Origin: an uncultured Pirellulaceae bacterium
Lineage (GTDB): Bacteria > Planctomycetota > Planctomycetia > Pirellulales > Pirellulaceae
Assembly (NCBI GenBank): GCA_937941455.1
Contig: CALDHM010000037.1
Coordinates: 1 to 64,000, forward strand
DNA length: 64,000 bases
Direction of reading: 5' to 3'
Part shown: in pieces, positions 53,465 through 63,544 of the stretch
How the letters are laid out: each line of letters starts with the position of its first letter
Position numbering within the stretch: the first letter of the stretch is position 1
Translations under genes and position numbers: made by a program
The notes under the pieces: generated by a model
Seen by the model: the letters and a program-made list of their open reading frames with translations, nothing else
Databases searched by the model: none
What the model was told of the DNA's origin: nothing

Positions 53465-54352
53465 ATGAAAAAGCCGACACCTGACAACCTGTTGAGCCCG
53501 CAGTTGCTGGCCCAGCTCGAACGGCTGGAACTGGTCAGTCGCAAGATTTTCCGCGGGCAGCTCAAGGGGGAACGTCGTAGCCGCCGCAAGGGGCAAAGTG
53601 TCGAGTTCGCTGATTATCGCAATTATGTGCCGGGGGATGACCTGCGTTTTCTCGATTGGAATTTGTACGCGCGGTTGGACAAGTTCTTCTTGAAGTTGTT
53701 TCTCGAAGAAGAAGATTTGCATTTTTACGCGCTGGTGGATTGCAGCGAAAGTATGAATTTCGGCGAGCCGAGCAAACTATTTTACGCGCAACAGTTGGCG
53801 GCCGCACTGGGCTATATCGGCCTTGTCAAAGCGGACCGGGTGAAGATCGAAGCCTTGGGGGCCAATCTTCCCTCGCCTGTGCTGCGCGGCCGCGGCAGCT
53901 TGTTTCGCATGGTGCAACACGTTTGTTCCTTCCCGCAGCGAGTGAACGTGCCTCTTCACGAGGCGATTAAGTCATTTTCGTTGCGGAATTCCGGCAAGGG
54001 GATCGTGGTTCTGATCAGCGATTTGATGGACAAGCAAGGGTATGACCAGGCGCTGCGCTATCTGGTAGCTCGCGACTTGGATATCTACGTGATTCATGTC
54101 CTGTCGCCGATCGAAATCGAACCCGATCTTGTGGGTGATCTGAAACTGATCGATTGCGAAGACGGCGACATCGCCGAAATCAGTGTCAGCCAGCGGCTGA
54201 TCGATCGGTACCGCGCGACGCTGGCCCGATTCATCGAATCGGCTCGCGAGTATTGCAGCCGCCGCGGCATCGTCTACATGATGACCAGTACCGAGCGACC
54301 GGTAGAAAAATTAGTGTCGCGGTATCTAAGGCAGCGGGGGCTGGTGCGATGA
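53465..54352 (+). CDS. DUF58 (VWA-like) protein
   Basis: A 295-residue DUF58 protein: RKIFRGQLKGERRSRRKG, then the family block VEFADYRNYVPGDDLRFLDW and NLYARLDKFFLKLFLEEEDL, the MIDAS-like VDCSESM, and ISDLMDKQGYDQAL. Such proteins are usual substrates or partners of MoxR ATPases. The stop overlaps the start of the VWA gene (ATGA), so they are translationally coupled. Confidence 0.9.
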   Translation: MKKPTPDNLLSPQLLAQLERLELVSRKIFRGQLKGERRSRRKGQSVEFADYRNYVPGDDLRFLDWNLYARLDKFFLKLFLEEEDLHFYALVDCSESMNFGEPSKLFYAQQLAAALGYIGLVKADRVKIEALGANLPSPVLRGRGSLFRMVQHVCSFPQRVNVPLHEAIKSFSLRNSGKGIVVLISDLMDKQGYDQALRYLVARDLDIYVIHVLSPIEIEPDLVGDLKLIDCEDGDIAEISVSQRLIDRYRATLARFIESAREYCSRRGIVYMMTSTERPVEKLVSRYLRQRGLVR

Positions 54353-56355
54353 GTTGGATGAGCGCACTGGGGGCTTGGGGCTGGGCCGCCTTGCTGGCGG
54401 TGCCGCCGCTGATCGTCCTGTTGTATTTTCTGAAATTGCGGCGTCGTCCCGTCGAGGTTCCCAGCACCTATTTGTGGAAGAAAACGCTGGAGGATTTGCA
54501 CGTCAACAGTCTGTGGCAGCGGCTGCGCAACAATTTGCTGATGTTTCTGCAGATTCTGACGGTGTTGTTGGTGGCCTTGGCCTGTTTGCGTCCCAGTTGC
54601 CGCAGCACAGATTTGTTGGGCAATCGTTATATATTTTTGGTGGATCATTCCGCCAGCATGTCGGCTACGGATTCGGATCGTGGTACGCGGCTCGCGGAGG
54701 CGAAGGAAAGGGTCGCGGCACTAATCGATCAGATGAAGCCTGGCGATTTGGGGATGTTGATTTCGTTTTCCAATCAGGCCGAGGTCGTCCAATCGTACAC
54801 CGAAAGTCAAAGCCTGTTGAAACAAAAACTGGCAACGATTACCCAGACGCAGCGATCGACCGACATCACCGAGGCGTTGAACGCCGCGTCGGGATTGGCG
54901 AACCCTCCGGCTGTCCTGACCGATGATGGTTACCAGCAGGTCACCGAGGGAAAAGAGGCGGCACTGATGATCGTGACCGACGGCGGATTTGATCCCATCG
55001 ATGATTTTACCTTCGGGAATCTGCGACCAAATTATCTGGCGGTAGGGTCGATCGAGGTCCCCGTCAACGTCGGGATCACGGCCTTTGCGGTGAATGATGA
55101 TTTAGGGGGGAGTGCGAAGCGTGAGGCCTTCGCTCAGTTGCGGAACACGTCATCGACCGACCAAGAGGTCGATGTATCGTTGCTGGTCGAAGATCGTTTG
55201 TTCGACGCCAAGAAAAATGTCAAAGTCCCGGCCGGACGGTCGGTCGGCATCAATTTTCCGGTCAGCGGCCTGTTCGAGGGCTTGGGGCGAGCGACCCGCA
55301 TGAAATTGGTGATCGAGACGCCGGATATCTATCTGCAAGACAATGTCGCCTACGCTGTCGTCAATCCCCCGCGTAAATCGCGCGTGCTCGTGATTACCGA
55401 CGGCAATCCTTATTTGGAATTGGCATTGAATACAGAGCCCATCCAGCAAGTCGCCACGCCCGTATTCCGACCCGAGAGCTTTCTGAACCAAGAGGAATAC
55501 CAGAAAAAAAGTGTGCTCGGGGAGTATGATTTAATCATTTACGACCGTTGCCAACCGAAAGTGATGCCCAATTGCAACACGGTGTTCATTGATCATGTGC
55601 CCCTGGGCCAAGAGTGGAAATTCGGCGAACGGCGATTTCCCACGCCGCTGGTCGATGTGCGGCGCTCGCATCCTCTGATGACAACGATGCAGTTGACGGG
55701 CGTCATGGTTCTGGAAGCGCGGCCGGTAAAGGGACCGCCGGGTACGATTTCGCTGCTGGATTCCACGTACGGATCGATCATGGCGATCGGACCGCGGGGC
55801 GGACATCAGGATTTGGTCATCGCGTTTCCGTTTTCGCAAACCAATGAGGCGGGAGAGGTTCAGGTAAATACCGACTGGCCGAGCAAACTCAGTTTTCCGT
55901 TATTTGTTCAGAGAGTCGTCAGCTTTTTAGGGGAAGGCGGCAAGTTTTTGGCGGGAGATACGATCTCGCCCGGGAGCACTGCCAAACTGAGACCGGCGGC
56001 CAGTGTCAGCAAGGTTTCGATCAAGACGCCCAGTGCCGCGACGTACGAGGTGTCTCGCGACACGAAAAATCAATTCTTGTTCTCGCAAACCGAGATGTGC
56101 GGCATTTACGAGGTGATTTCACGCGAATACTCGACCCCTGTCGCTCCCGATACGCACCTGTTTGCGGTCAACTTGTTCGATCCGCGTGAATCAGACATCG
56201 CGGTGCGGGAGTCCCTGGGAATCGGCTTCGAAGAAATCTCGGCGGAACGGGAGCGTGTGCCGCGGATTCAGGAATATTGGAAATGGCTGGTAGCGCTGGC
56301 GATTCTCGTCTTGGTGCTCGAATGGTATGTGTTCAATCGGCGTGTTCTGATTTAA
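54349..56355 (+). CDS. BatA-like VWA-domain membrane protein
   Basis: A 668-residue protein. Its N-terminal BatA-type membrane helices are at residues about 8-30 and 64-80 (WAALLAVPPLIVLLYFLKLR, then LQILTVLLVALACLRP). A VWA domain follows with the MIDAS motif D99-x-S101-x-S103 (VDHSASM). Central regions are beta-rich extracytoplasmic domains and a C-terminal helix (WKWLVALAILVLVLEWYVF) anchors the protein. It shares an ATGA overlap with DUF58. The set moxR/DUF58/VWA is the Bat-type operon. BatB and BatD-like genes are absent here. It is followed at once by the dispersed repeat copy C. Confidence 0.86.
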   Translation: MSWMSALGAWGWAALLAVPPLIVLLYFLKLRRRPVEVPSTYLWKKTLEDLHVNSLWQRLRNNLLMFLQILTVLLVALACLRPSCRSTDLLGNRYIFLVDHSASMSATDSDRGTRLAEAKERVAALIDQMKPGDLGMLISFSNQAEVVQSYTESQSLLKQKLATITQTQRSTDITEALNAASGLANPPAVLTDDGYQQVTEGKEAALMIVTDGGFDPIDDFTFGNLRPNYLAVGSIEVPVNVGITAFAVNDDLGGSAKREAFAQLRNTSSTDQEVDVSLLVEDRLFDAKKNVKVPAGRSVGINFPVSGLFEGLGRATRMKLVIETPDIYLQDNVAYAVVNPPRKSRVLVITDGNPYLELALNTEPIQQVATPVFRPESFLNQEEYQKKSVLGEYDLIIYDRCQPKVMPNCNTVFIDHVPLGQEWKFGERRFPTPLVDVRRSHPLMTTMQLTGVMVLEARPVKGPPGTISLLDSTYGSIMAIGPRGGHQDLVIAFPFSQTNEAGEVQVNTDWPSKLSFPLFVQRVVSFLGEGGKFLAGDTISPGSTAKLRPAASVSKVSIKTPSAATYEVSRDTKNQFLFSQTEMCGIYEVISREYSTPVAPDTHLFAVNLFDPRESDIAVRESLGIGFEEISAERERVPRIQEYWKWLVALAILVLVLEWYVFNRRVLI

Positions 56356-56706
56356 GAGCTTATCCCTAAAGCAGCCCTGGCTTACGCTGCGGGTTACGGT
56401 CGCTGTCGGAGTTGGGATCGGCCAAAAGCTCGAACTTGGTTCATCGAGCCTTACCGCCGCGGTTGCGTGGGAAACGGAAGCGCTCTGTGATTTTCGGTAT
56501 GCTTGGTTGGCCGGCAGCATAACCCGCGGTGGAGCTCGATGGCGAGAAAGAGCGTGCAGCTGAAGAGGCTCCGTTTCGCATTGACGGCGAGCCTGCGAAG
56601 CGGTTGGAGGTTTAGGAAAACAAGTATGGGTGGCTGTGGAATTGTGCCGGATGGTTTTTAATAGTACCTTCGCTTCGATTACTGTCATTATTGATGGGTA
56701 GTGTTC
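56356..56706. other. 351-bp intergenic region with dispersed repeat copy C
   Basis: It holds the 35-bp repeat at 56357-56391, starting directly after the VWA gene stop. The remainder (56392-56706) has no gene or recognised RNA and presumably carries the promoter of the Lon-like gene. Confidence 0.5.
56357..56391 (+). repeat. dispersed 35-bp intergenic repeat, copy C
   Basis: It begins AGCTTATCCCTAAAGCAG and ends TGGCTTACGCTGCG. It matches copy B at 29 of 35 positions without gaps and starts 2 bases after the stop codon of the VWA gene, in the same orientation as that gene. Confidence 0.65.
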
Positions 56707-59202
56707 ATGAATTTGTTGTCTGATCTGCGGCTGGCCCCGGCGAAATTGCGTTGGCGTTGCAGTCCCGATGTATTCGACTTTGAAACGACGGAGGAACTGA
56801 CGATCGAGGACACGGTTGTGGGTCAGGATACGGCGCGGGAGGCCTTGACCTTCGGAATCGAATGTTTGGCGCACGGGCAGAATGTCTACGTCCGCGGTGC
56901 ACGAGGAACAGGGCGGATCACGATGGTGCGGCAGCTGTTGCGCGAGATGCGGCCGACGACGGACAAGAAGCGTGATCGGTGTTTCGTCAATCATTTTGCG
57001 AGGCCCGATCGGCCCCGCCTCGTCACCTTGCCGGCGGGACAAGGGCCTGTGTTCAAACGCCGGATGCAAAAGTTCGCGGACTTCGTTGCCGAGGGGCTTC
57101 GCAAGGCCCTTGATAGCGAACCCCATGTGTCGCGGCGCGAGGCGGCTCGTGCTCGCTTGCAGGAAGAAATGCGGGCGATACCCGCACAGCTCGAGGAAAA
57201 CCTCGCGAAGAACAACCTGGCGCTGGTCACGCTCAATCAAGGCTCGATGAGCAACACCGTGATCGTGCCGACGGTCGATGGGCAACCGGTGCCTGCGGAG
57301 CAGTTGGCGGAGTTGATCAAGGAAGGGAAGCTGTCCGAGGAGGTGATGCAGGATTTTCAAAAGAAAGTCCCAGCATTTCAAAAGGAGCTGGAACGGGTAA
57401 GCCGTGAAATGAACAGCTTCCTGCGCAAGGCCAAAAACGAAATGGACGAACTGCAGCATGCCGCAGCGCGGGACGTCTTGACGCCGCTGGTGCAGCATTT
57501 GCTGCAAGAATTCCCCTTCCCCGAAGTGCAGGCGTTTATCGATGAAGTCGTCAAGGACATCGTAGAGAATCGGCTGGAACAAAACGACGAGTCGGTCGAT
57601 TTCTCGACCTTGTATGGCGTCAACGTCGTGTTGCATAACGATAAGGGGCCCTATGCACCGATCATCGAGGAAATCGTGCCGAGCATGATCAATCTGCTGG
57701 GGACCGTCGACATCGCCTGGAGCCCGCAAGCGTTGCCGACATCGGATTATCGGGGGATTCGCGGTGGAGCCTTGCTGAATGCCGACGCCGGATTCTTGTT
57801 ACTGGAGGTCGAGGATCTCCTGTCCGAGCCAGGGGCGTATCGCGCACTGATGCGGACGTTGCGGACAGGGAAACTCGAAATCGTGCCCCCAGAGGCGGGC
57901 TGGATGCGACCCTATGTCGTGATTCAACCGGAGCCCATTCCCGTGGATTTTCGCGTCATCTTGATTGGCGACGCGCAGACGTTTTACAGCTTGGACTATT
58001 TCGACCCCGATTTTCGTGAACTGTTCAAAGTGCTGGCCGATTTCGAGGACCAAGTGCCTCGCAATCAAGAATCCTTTCAGCAGTATGCGATCGTCGTCGG
58101 GCGGTTGATTAAGGAAGAGGGGCTGCTGCCGTTTCACCGATCGGGCATCGCCCGATTGATCGAGCATGGGGCGAGGATCGTTGCCCGCAACGAGCGACTA
58201 ACGGCGAAGTTCGGCCGAATCGCCGATATTGCTCGCGAAGCAGCATATCTGGCCAAAAAATCGGGCAAGTCCTCGGTCGATCACGAAGACGTCCGACTCG
58301 CAGTTGCTCGCACCAAGGCCCGAGCGAACCTGCCGAGTCGCCGTTTCCAAGAGCTCGTCGACAACGGCACGATCATCATCCGCACGCAAGGGTCCGCGGT
58401 GGGGCAAATCAACGGTTTGGCGGTGATCCATTCCGGCCCGTTGACGTACGGGTTCCCTGCGCGCATCACAGCCTCCATCGGACCGGGAACGTCGGGCTTG
58501 ATCGATATCGAAAGCTCAGCGCGGATGAGCGGATCGATTCATACCAAGGGGTTTCACATTTTGGGTGGCTTGCTGAGACGGTTGCTGCATACTAATCATC
58601 CGTTGTCGTTCAGCGCGTCGCTGGCCTTCGAGCAAAGCTATGGTGGCATTGATGGGGATTCGGCGAGCGCCGCTGAGATGGTTTGCTTGCTAAGTGCCCT
58701 GACCGATATTCCCATTCGGCAGGATCTGGCGATCACCGGAGCGATCGACCAGCATGGTCACATTCAGGCGATCGGCGGAGTCAACGAGAAAATCGAGGGC
58801 TTTTTCGATACGTGCCGAGCAGCAGGATTGACCGGCTCGCAAGGAGTCGTGATTCCCAAAGCCAATGCCGACGACCTGATGCTGCGTGAGGATGTCGTGG
58901 AGGCGGCCGAACAAGGACTGTTCCACATCTATACGATCGAGAACATTTATCAGGCGCTCGAATTGTACACGGGAATCCCGACCAGTCCAGACGATGCGGG
59001 GAATTACGATCGCAACTCAGTCCTCGGCATCGCCGTGCGTCGCGCGAGGGAGTTTTGGGAGAAAACCTTGGCAGCTCCGACGCGGCTGACCCAAGCGGCG
59101 GCGGCCGTCGCTCAAGTCGATGACGCGGTGCCCGTTCCGCCGACCAACGACGGGAGGAACCCGCCGCGTACAACGAGCCAGGCTTTGTTCCGAAACGATT
59201 AG
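56707..59202 (+). CDS. Lon-like (LonB/LonC-type) ATP-dependent protease
   Basis: A 831-residue protease from ATG 56707 (an in-frame GTG lies 6 bases earlier). The N-terminal AAA domain has a Walker A-like GARGTGRIT (residues 64-72) in which the usual Lys is Arg; a coiled-coil insertion follows (QDFQKKVPAFQKELERVSRE), then the second part of the AAA module with GGALLNADAGFLLLEVEDLL. The C-terminal Lon protease domain has Ser652 in GGIDGDSASAAE and Lys695 in GGVNEKIEG. The 43-residue spacing equals that of the Lon Ser-Lys dyad, so the protease site is intact. It belongs to the COG1067-type group rather than classical LonA. Target and role unknown. Confidence 0.87.
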   Translation: MNLLSDLRLAPAKLRWRCSPDVFDFETTEELTIEDTVVGQDTAREALTFGIECLAHGQNVYVRGARGTGRITMVRQLLREMRPTTDKKRDRCFVNHFARPDRPRLVTLPAGQGPVFKRRMQKFADFVAEGLRKALDSEPHVSRREAARARLQEEMRAIPAQLEENLAKNNLALVTLNQGSMSNTVIVPTVDGQPVPAEQLAELIKEGKLSEEVMQDFQKKVPAFQKELERVSREMNSFLRKAKNEMDELQHAAARDVLTPLVQHLLQEFPFPEVQAFIDEVVKDIVENRLEQNDESVDFSTLYGVNVVLHNDKGPYAPIIEEIVPSMINLLGTVDIAWSPQALPTSDYRGIRGGALLNADAGFLLLEVEDLLSEPGAYRALMRTLRTGKLEIVPPEAGWMRPYVVIQPEPIPVDFRVILIGDAQTFYSLDYFDPDFRELFKVLADFEDQVPRNQESFQQYAIVVGRLIKEEGLLPFHRSGIARLIEHGARIVARNERLTAKFGRIADIAREAAYLAKKSGKSSVDHEDVRLAVARTKARANLPSRRFQELVDNGTIIIRTQGSAVGQINGLAVIHSGPLTYGFPARITASIGPGTSGLIDIESSARMSGSIHTKGFHILGGLLRRLLHTNHPLSFSASLAFEQSYGGIDGDSASAAEMVCLLSALTDIPIRQDLAITGAIDQHGHIQAIGGVNEKIEGFFDTCRAAGLTGSQGVVIPKANADDLMLREDVVEAAEQGLFHIYTIENIYQALELYTGIPTSPDDAGNYDRNSVLGIAVRRAREFWEKTLAAPTRLTQAAAAVAQVDDAVPVPPTNDGRNPPRTTSQALFRND

Positions 59203-59455
59203 CCGGAACGCGGTAGGCTGGTTGCAATTGAAAACATACCGTAGCTACCGTCGCCAGAAGGTAGTCTCGCTTGGCATCTACGATCCGGCAAAGGTAACTC
59301 CCTATCTGCCGCTCACCCTAGCGTTCGATTTTCGCGAGAACTGCGGGCTAGCGCCATGCGGCTGGCGGGTTGCCGTACATGGCCGGGCCGCCACACAGAG
59401 CCGTGGCCAGCGCGTGGCGGCCCTACCGTGGGCCGCATTTGTCGCCGGCAGTCAC

Positions 59456-62400
59456 TTATTTCACCGATGCATGCGACGAGGCGTCGGCCACCACCGCATC
59501 CCGCTCGTTGTACAGGAAGGCGAACAGATCGGCGATTTCTTGTCGTGACAGTTCATTCAGCAACCCTTCAGGCATCGACGATTGTTCGACGAATTTTTGT
59601 TCAACGATTTCGCTTTTGTTGAGCCGGACGCGATCACCCGAGGAAACGATCAACGTGATCGAGCCGTCGTTGTTTTCGACCTTGAGTCCGACAAAGGTCA
59701 GTCCGTTTTCTGTTACGACCATGGTGCTGCGATACTGGTCGGACACGATTTTCGACGGCTCGATGATCGCATCGAGCGTATCCCGTTTCGAAAATCGTTT
59801 CGCGACGCTGGTCAAATCCGGGCCTGATGAGGAGCCCGTCGACCCGAAGCGATGGCATTTCGCGCAGTCGGCCTTGGTGAAGACGTGCAAGCCCCGTTCG
59901 GCGTTGCCAGCCAGCGTCCGCTGCTCGAGCATGTTGAGAATTTCCTCTCCGTGAGCGAAGCTCACGCTGACCGCCTTGGCTTGGGGAATTTGAATGGGTT
60001 GTTCGTTCGGCCAGGTTTCATGAAACCAGCGCGTCCAATGAGCCAGGTGTTGCTCCCAAGTTTGTCCGTCCAGTTTCGGTTCGGTTTCGGTCCACATCGC
60101 CAAGATTTGCGAAACCTTCATCGCATGGTGATTGCGCAGCCGATAGCCCAACTCGATCAGTTCGCGGAAGTGTTGTGCGTCAACTGGGCGGAGGGAGACT
60201 TGTTCAATGCAATTAAGTATGTCCCCGGCGGTCAAATCGTTGACGATCGGGAGGCTCGCGATGAGATAGGCCCAGTTCTCAGGGGTAGCGCGTTGCGCGA
60301 GGCCGATGGCCAGATCGCGGCGCCGGTCGGGTTCGACGACCCACTGCTTGCGGAGATATTCGTGCCCAGCATCCGTCTTACCTTCGGCCAGTAACGCGAT
60401 GATCCCCATCCGCGCTTGGGCAATAACATCCTTTTTGCCATTGGGTTGCAACCGTTGGTCGAGGGCAACCAATTGGGGCGTCAGCTCGGCCATGTCTTGA
60501 GTCGACAATCGATAAAAGGCTGGCACGAGGGCGTAAGGCCATTTGTCACCGTTTTCGATGATTTCCGTAATAACCGGTTTGGACACGGCCTCGGTCAGAG
60601 CGCGGATCGAGCGCGACAGATACAAGCGAAACGTTCCGGCTTGATTGTCCCCCAGGCCGTGGTGCAGCGAGTCGATCAAGGCCACGCGGGTCGCATCATT
60701 CCAAAGCTCAGAATTGGTTGCACAGACCATCGCCACGAGGATCTTGGTCTCCTGATCGTCGGAATGGTTGCGCAGGTAGTCGACGATCACGTCTTGAATC
60801 TCACTGACGCGGAGATAAGTCAGGAGGCGAATCAATTCGCGGTTCAGCAACGAATTTGAGGTGGGAAACTCGGCGGCGATCAGTCGGCCGAAGGTCTCAA
60901 CTTGTTTTGGATCGAGGTTCGCGCGAGCCAAGGCGATTTGCGAGATTCGCAGCAGATGCACGAAATCGCGGTCACTGAGGAAACCATCCAGGAGTTTCGT
61001 GGAGCGATTGATGATCGCCAGGGAGTTGTTCGTGGTTGGCTCGACGCGGAGTAGCGACAAAGCACCGTAACAGAAAACGCGAGGTTCGGGATGATTGACG
61101 ATGGTTTGCCGCCATTGGCTGGCCGGTGCTTGTTCGAGCAGGCGGGTACCAAGCGAGGCCAGCGTATCGTCGTCGTCGGCCAGCAAGCGGACGATGTCGT
61201 TCAGGGAAACCGGTGTGTTGGTTCGCAATAACGATTCCGCGGCTCGGCGGCGAACGTATTTGAAATCGTCAGCCAGCAAGGGCGTGCAGATGGGAGCCCA
61301 TTTGGGATTGGTTCCGCAAAAGTAGGCGATCTTGGCTCGAATTTGCGGCAGGGGATCCTTGGCCAGTGTGATCAAGGTCTTTTCGCTGAGATGGCCGTAG
61401 AGATAGAGATTTTCGATCGCTTGGCAGCGCACGTTCGGGGTGTTGCCACTATCGAGGGCCACGCCAGTCAATTTGGCAGCGTTTTGCGCTGGATCCCGAT
61501 AGAAGATTTCGGCCAAGTTTTGACGCGCCCATGCCGCCGTCGGCTGCGGTTGGCGAACAAGGCGAGCGATGTCGGTTTTGAATTGCATGACGGAGTCGGG
61601 AACGTGTCCCTTCCAAGCCACGCGATAGACGCCGCCGCTGGTACCGCGGCCTCCGGTGGCCAAGTACAACGCTCCGTCCTCGCCAACGTCCAAGTCGGTG
61701 ACGTTCAGCGGGCGGCCCTTCAGGAATTCTTCGACCTCGGTCACATACGTCGCATCGCGAACCGTCTGCCGCACGGCGAGAACACGCCCCTCGGACCAGT
61801 CCGCCAGAAACAGCGCGCCGTGGTACCGTGCTGGAAAATTGATGTGGGTATAGCAAACGGCGCCGCTCGGCGAGCCGCGGCCGGTGGTGGCGACGGGTTG
61901 TACGGTATCGAGGTAGTAGTAGGGATATTTGGCCCAGCCGCTGCGCCAACCGATGTCGGCGCCGTCGGTGACATGGTAAATCGCGGTGGGGCGGTACCAT
62001 GGAAGTCCGAGGTCCGATTCCATGTCACTGTCATGGATGAACAGATCGCCGTGGGCATTGAAGGCCAGATCGTAGGCGTTGCGAATCCCGCCAGCCATGA
62101 TTTGCGGATTCGAACCGTCCAAACCCAACCGCAAGACAATTCCAGCGGGAGCACGAACACCATTGGAATGACCACTGGGGTCCTCGATGCGCGGCGCAAG
62201 ATCGATTTCCAGGGGATAGCGGTACGGCCCGGCGACTTTTTCGGGGGTCTCGATGCCGGTGCCATTGCCGACGATGCAGTAGATCATGCCGTCGGGGCCG
62301 AGCGTCAAGCCGTGGGGCCCGTGCTCGTTGGCCTCGCCCTTGAATTTCACGAGTAGTTGGGCCACTTTCATCCGTGTCGATTCCGGAGAGATTCGCTCCA

Positions 62401-63544
62401 GAACGTACAGTCCCAAGCCTTGCGGTCCGGTGCCGGTGACGTATAAGCGGCCGTTGAGCGGCAAGAGGCCTTGGCAATTTTCGACTTCATCGCAGAGCGT
62501 CGCCACGCGTTGTTCGCCGTAGGGGATCGAAAGGTCGGCAATCTTCAGATGTCCGCCTTCTTGTGAGAAAATCAAGTAGCCCCATTCGTCGAAAGCCATC
62601 GCGATGATCGACCCGCATTCGTCGCTCCCCAGTACGGGATCGATTTCAAATTCGTCACCCAGTTCGAACCGGGGCTCGGCGGGTTTCGCCGCGACGTCAG
62701 GGCCGGGTTGGGGGCGATTCGGTTCTTGCGGGCCGTCGGTCGTCACCAAGAGGTTGCTCGCCGGTCCGTCGCGGTGGCTGGCGACGGCGGTCGTCGGTGC
62801 CGCTGTTTCCACTGCGGCTATTCCAGTTGTTGCGGCCGACGCGGTAGGGGATGTCGCCAATCGTTGCTCGACGACCGAGACAGGTTGCGGCGCCACGGAG
62901 GTCGCAGCGGAATCGCGGGACATGGCGGGAGTCGGCTGGCCCGGCGAATTCGTTGCGGCCGCAGTAGCCAACATTTTACCTTCACCGGGAAGTCGATCCT
63001 CGGCGACACGAGTTGCGGCCAAAATCGCTGCTGGTGCGGCAGGCAGCCAGTCCAAATCGCGAAATCGCTGCTTCTGCCAATCTTCTAAGGGGGACTGGTG
63101 CGTCAACCAGCTTTCGTCGAGAGACATGGCTCGCCAGCGGGCTTCGTATTTTTCCTTGACTCGAAACCGCAGGGCGAGGCCCGGTGTTTTGTCGGGCGTC
63201 GAATTGACTTCGACCGCGATGACGTTGACACCGGGAAATACGAAGCGAGCGGTGTCGAACGTTTGATAGGAATTGCTTCCGGCTCCGGAGGCCACCAAAC
63301 GACCGTTCAGGTAAAGGTTGTACGAGCCGCTGGCCGCAATCAGGACTTCGCAGAGGTCGGGGGCGACAAGCGTCATTTTTTTTCGGAAATAGCAGACATT
63401 GGGCTGCTCTTGGTTGGCGACGACCGGCGTCCAGTAGAAATCGCGTTCCTCTTGGGCTTGCAAGCACTGCGAACAGGCGATGCCGACCAAAACGATCGCT
63501 GCGACAATCGCTTGGCGGCGTACACCGCAGATAGATCGAGTCAT
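59456..63544 (-). CDS. PVC-type heme-binding CxxCH protein
   Basis: A 1362-residue secreted protein. The signal peptide (MTRSICGVRRQAIVAAIVLV...) is followed by a galactose-binding-like jelly roll (YFRKKMTLVAPDLCEVLIAA, then SYNLYLNGRLVASGAG), a Pro/Ala/Thr linker, a TIGR02604-like beta-propeller with Ca-type loops (HGPHGLTLGPDGMIYCIVGN, LFIHDSDMESDLGLPWYRPT), HEAT-like helical repeats, and the C-terminal TIGR02603 heme-c domain with CAKCH (59852-59866) in FTKADCAKCHRFGSTGSSSG. This arrangement is typical of planctomycete and verrucomicrobial cytochromes of unknown substrate; the jelly roll at the N-terminus is an extra module. The ATG at 63544 is set by the signal peptide. Confidence 0.9.
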   Translation of the reverse strand: MTRSICGVRRQAIVAAIVLVGIACSQCLQAQEERDFYWTPVVANQEQPNVCYFRKKMTLVAPDLCEVLIAASGSYNLYLNGRLVASGAGSNSYQTFDTARFVFPGVNVIAVEVNSTPDKTPGLALRFRVKEKYEARWRAMSLDESWLTHQSPLEDWQKQRFRDLDWLPAAPAAILAATRVAEDRLPGEGKMLATAAATNSPGQPTPAMSRDSAATSVAPQPVSVVEQRLATSPTASAATTGIAAVETAAPTTAVASHRDGPASNLLVTTDGPQEPNRPQPGPDVAAKPAEPRFELGDEFEIDPVLGSDECGSIIAMAFDEWGYLIFSQEGGHLKIADLSIPYGEQRVATLCDEVENCQGLLPLNGRLYVTGTGPQGLGLYVLERISPESTRMKVAQLLVKFKGEANEHGPHGLTLGPDGMIYCIVGNGTGIETPEKVAGPYRYPLEIDLAPRIEDPSGHSNGVRAPAGIVLRLGLDGSNPQIMAGGIRNAYDLAFNAHGDLFIHDSDMESDLGLPWYRPTAIYHVTDGADIGWRSGWAKYPYYYLDTVQPVATTGRGSPSGAVCYTHINFPARYHGALFLADWSEGRVLAVRQTVRDATYVTEVEEFLKGRPLNVTDLDVGEDGALYLATGGRGTSGGVYRVAWKGHVPDSVMQFKTDIARLVRQPQPTAAWARQNLAEIFYRDPAQNAAKLTGVALDSGNTPNVRCQAIENLYLYGHLSEKTLITLAKDPLPQIRAKIAYFCGTNPKWAPICTPLLADDFKYVRRRAAESLLRTNTPVSLNDIVRLLADDDDTLASLGTRLLEQAPASQWRQTIVNHPEPRVFCYGALSLLRVEPTTNNSLAIINRSTKLLDGFLSDRDFVHLLRISQIALARANLDPKQVETFGRLIAAEFPTSNSLLNRELIRLLTYLRVSEIQDVIVDYLRNHSDDQETKILVAMVCATNSELWNDATRVALIDSLHHGLGDNQAGTFRLYLSRSIRALTEAVSKPVITEIIENGDKWPYALVPAFYRLSTQDMAELTPQLVALDQRLQPNGKKDVIAQARMGIIALLAEGKTDAGHEYLRKQWVVEPDRRRDLAIGLAQRATPENWAYLIASLPIVNDLTAGDILNCIEQVSLRPVDAQHFRELIELGYRLRNHHAMKVSQILAMWTETEPKLDGQTWEQHLAHWTRWFHETWPNEQPIQIPQAKAVSVSFAHGEEILNMLEQRTLAGNAERGLHVFTKADCAKCHRFGSTGSSSGPDLTSVAKRFSKRDTLDAIIEPSKIVSDQYRSTMVVTENGLTFVGLKVENNDGSITLIVSSGDRVRLNKSEIVEQKFVEQSSMPEGLLNELSRQEIADLFAFLYNERDAVVADASSHASVK

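Noticed and set aside
56191-57729. 512-codon minus-strand frame opposite the VWA and Lon-like genes
   Set aside because: It spans two convincing plus-strand genes and the gap between them; composition is His/Arg/Gln-rich as in shadows.
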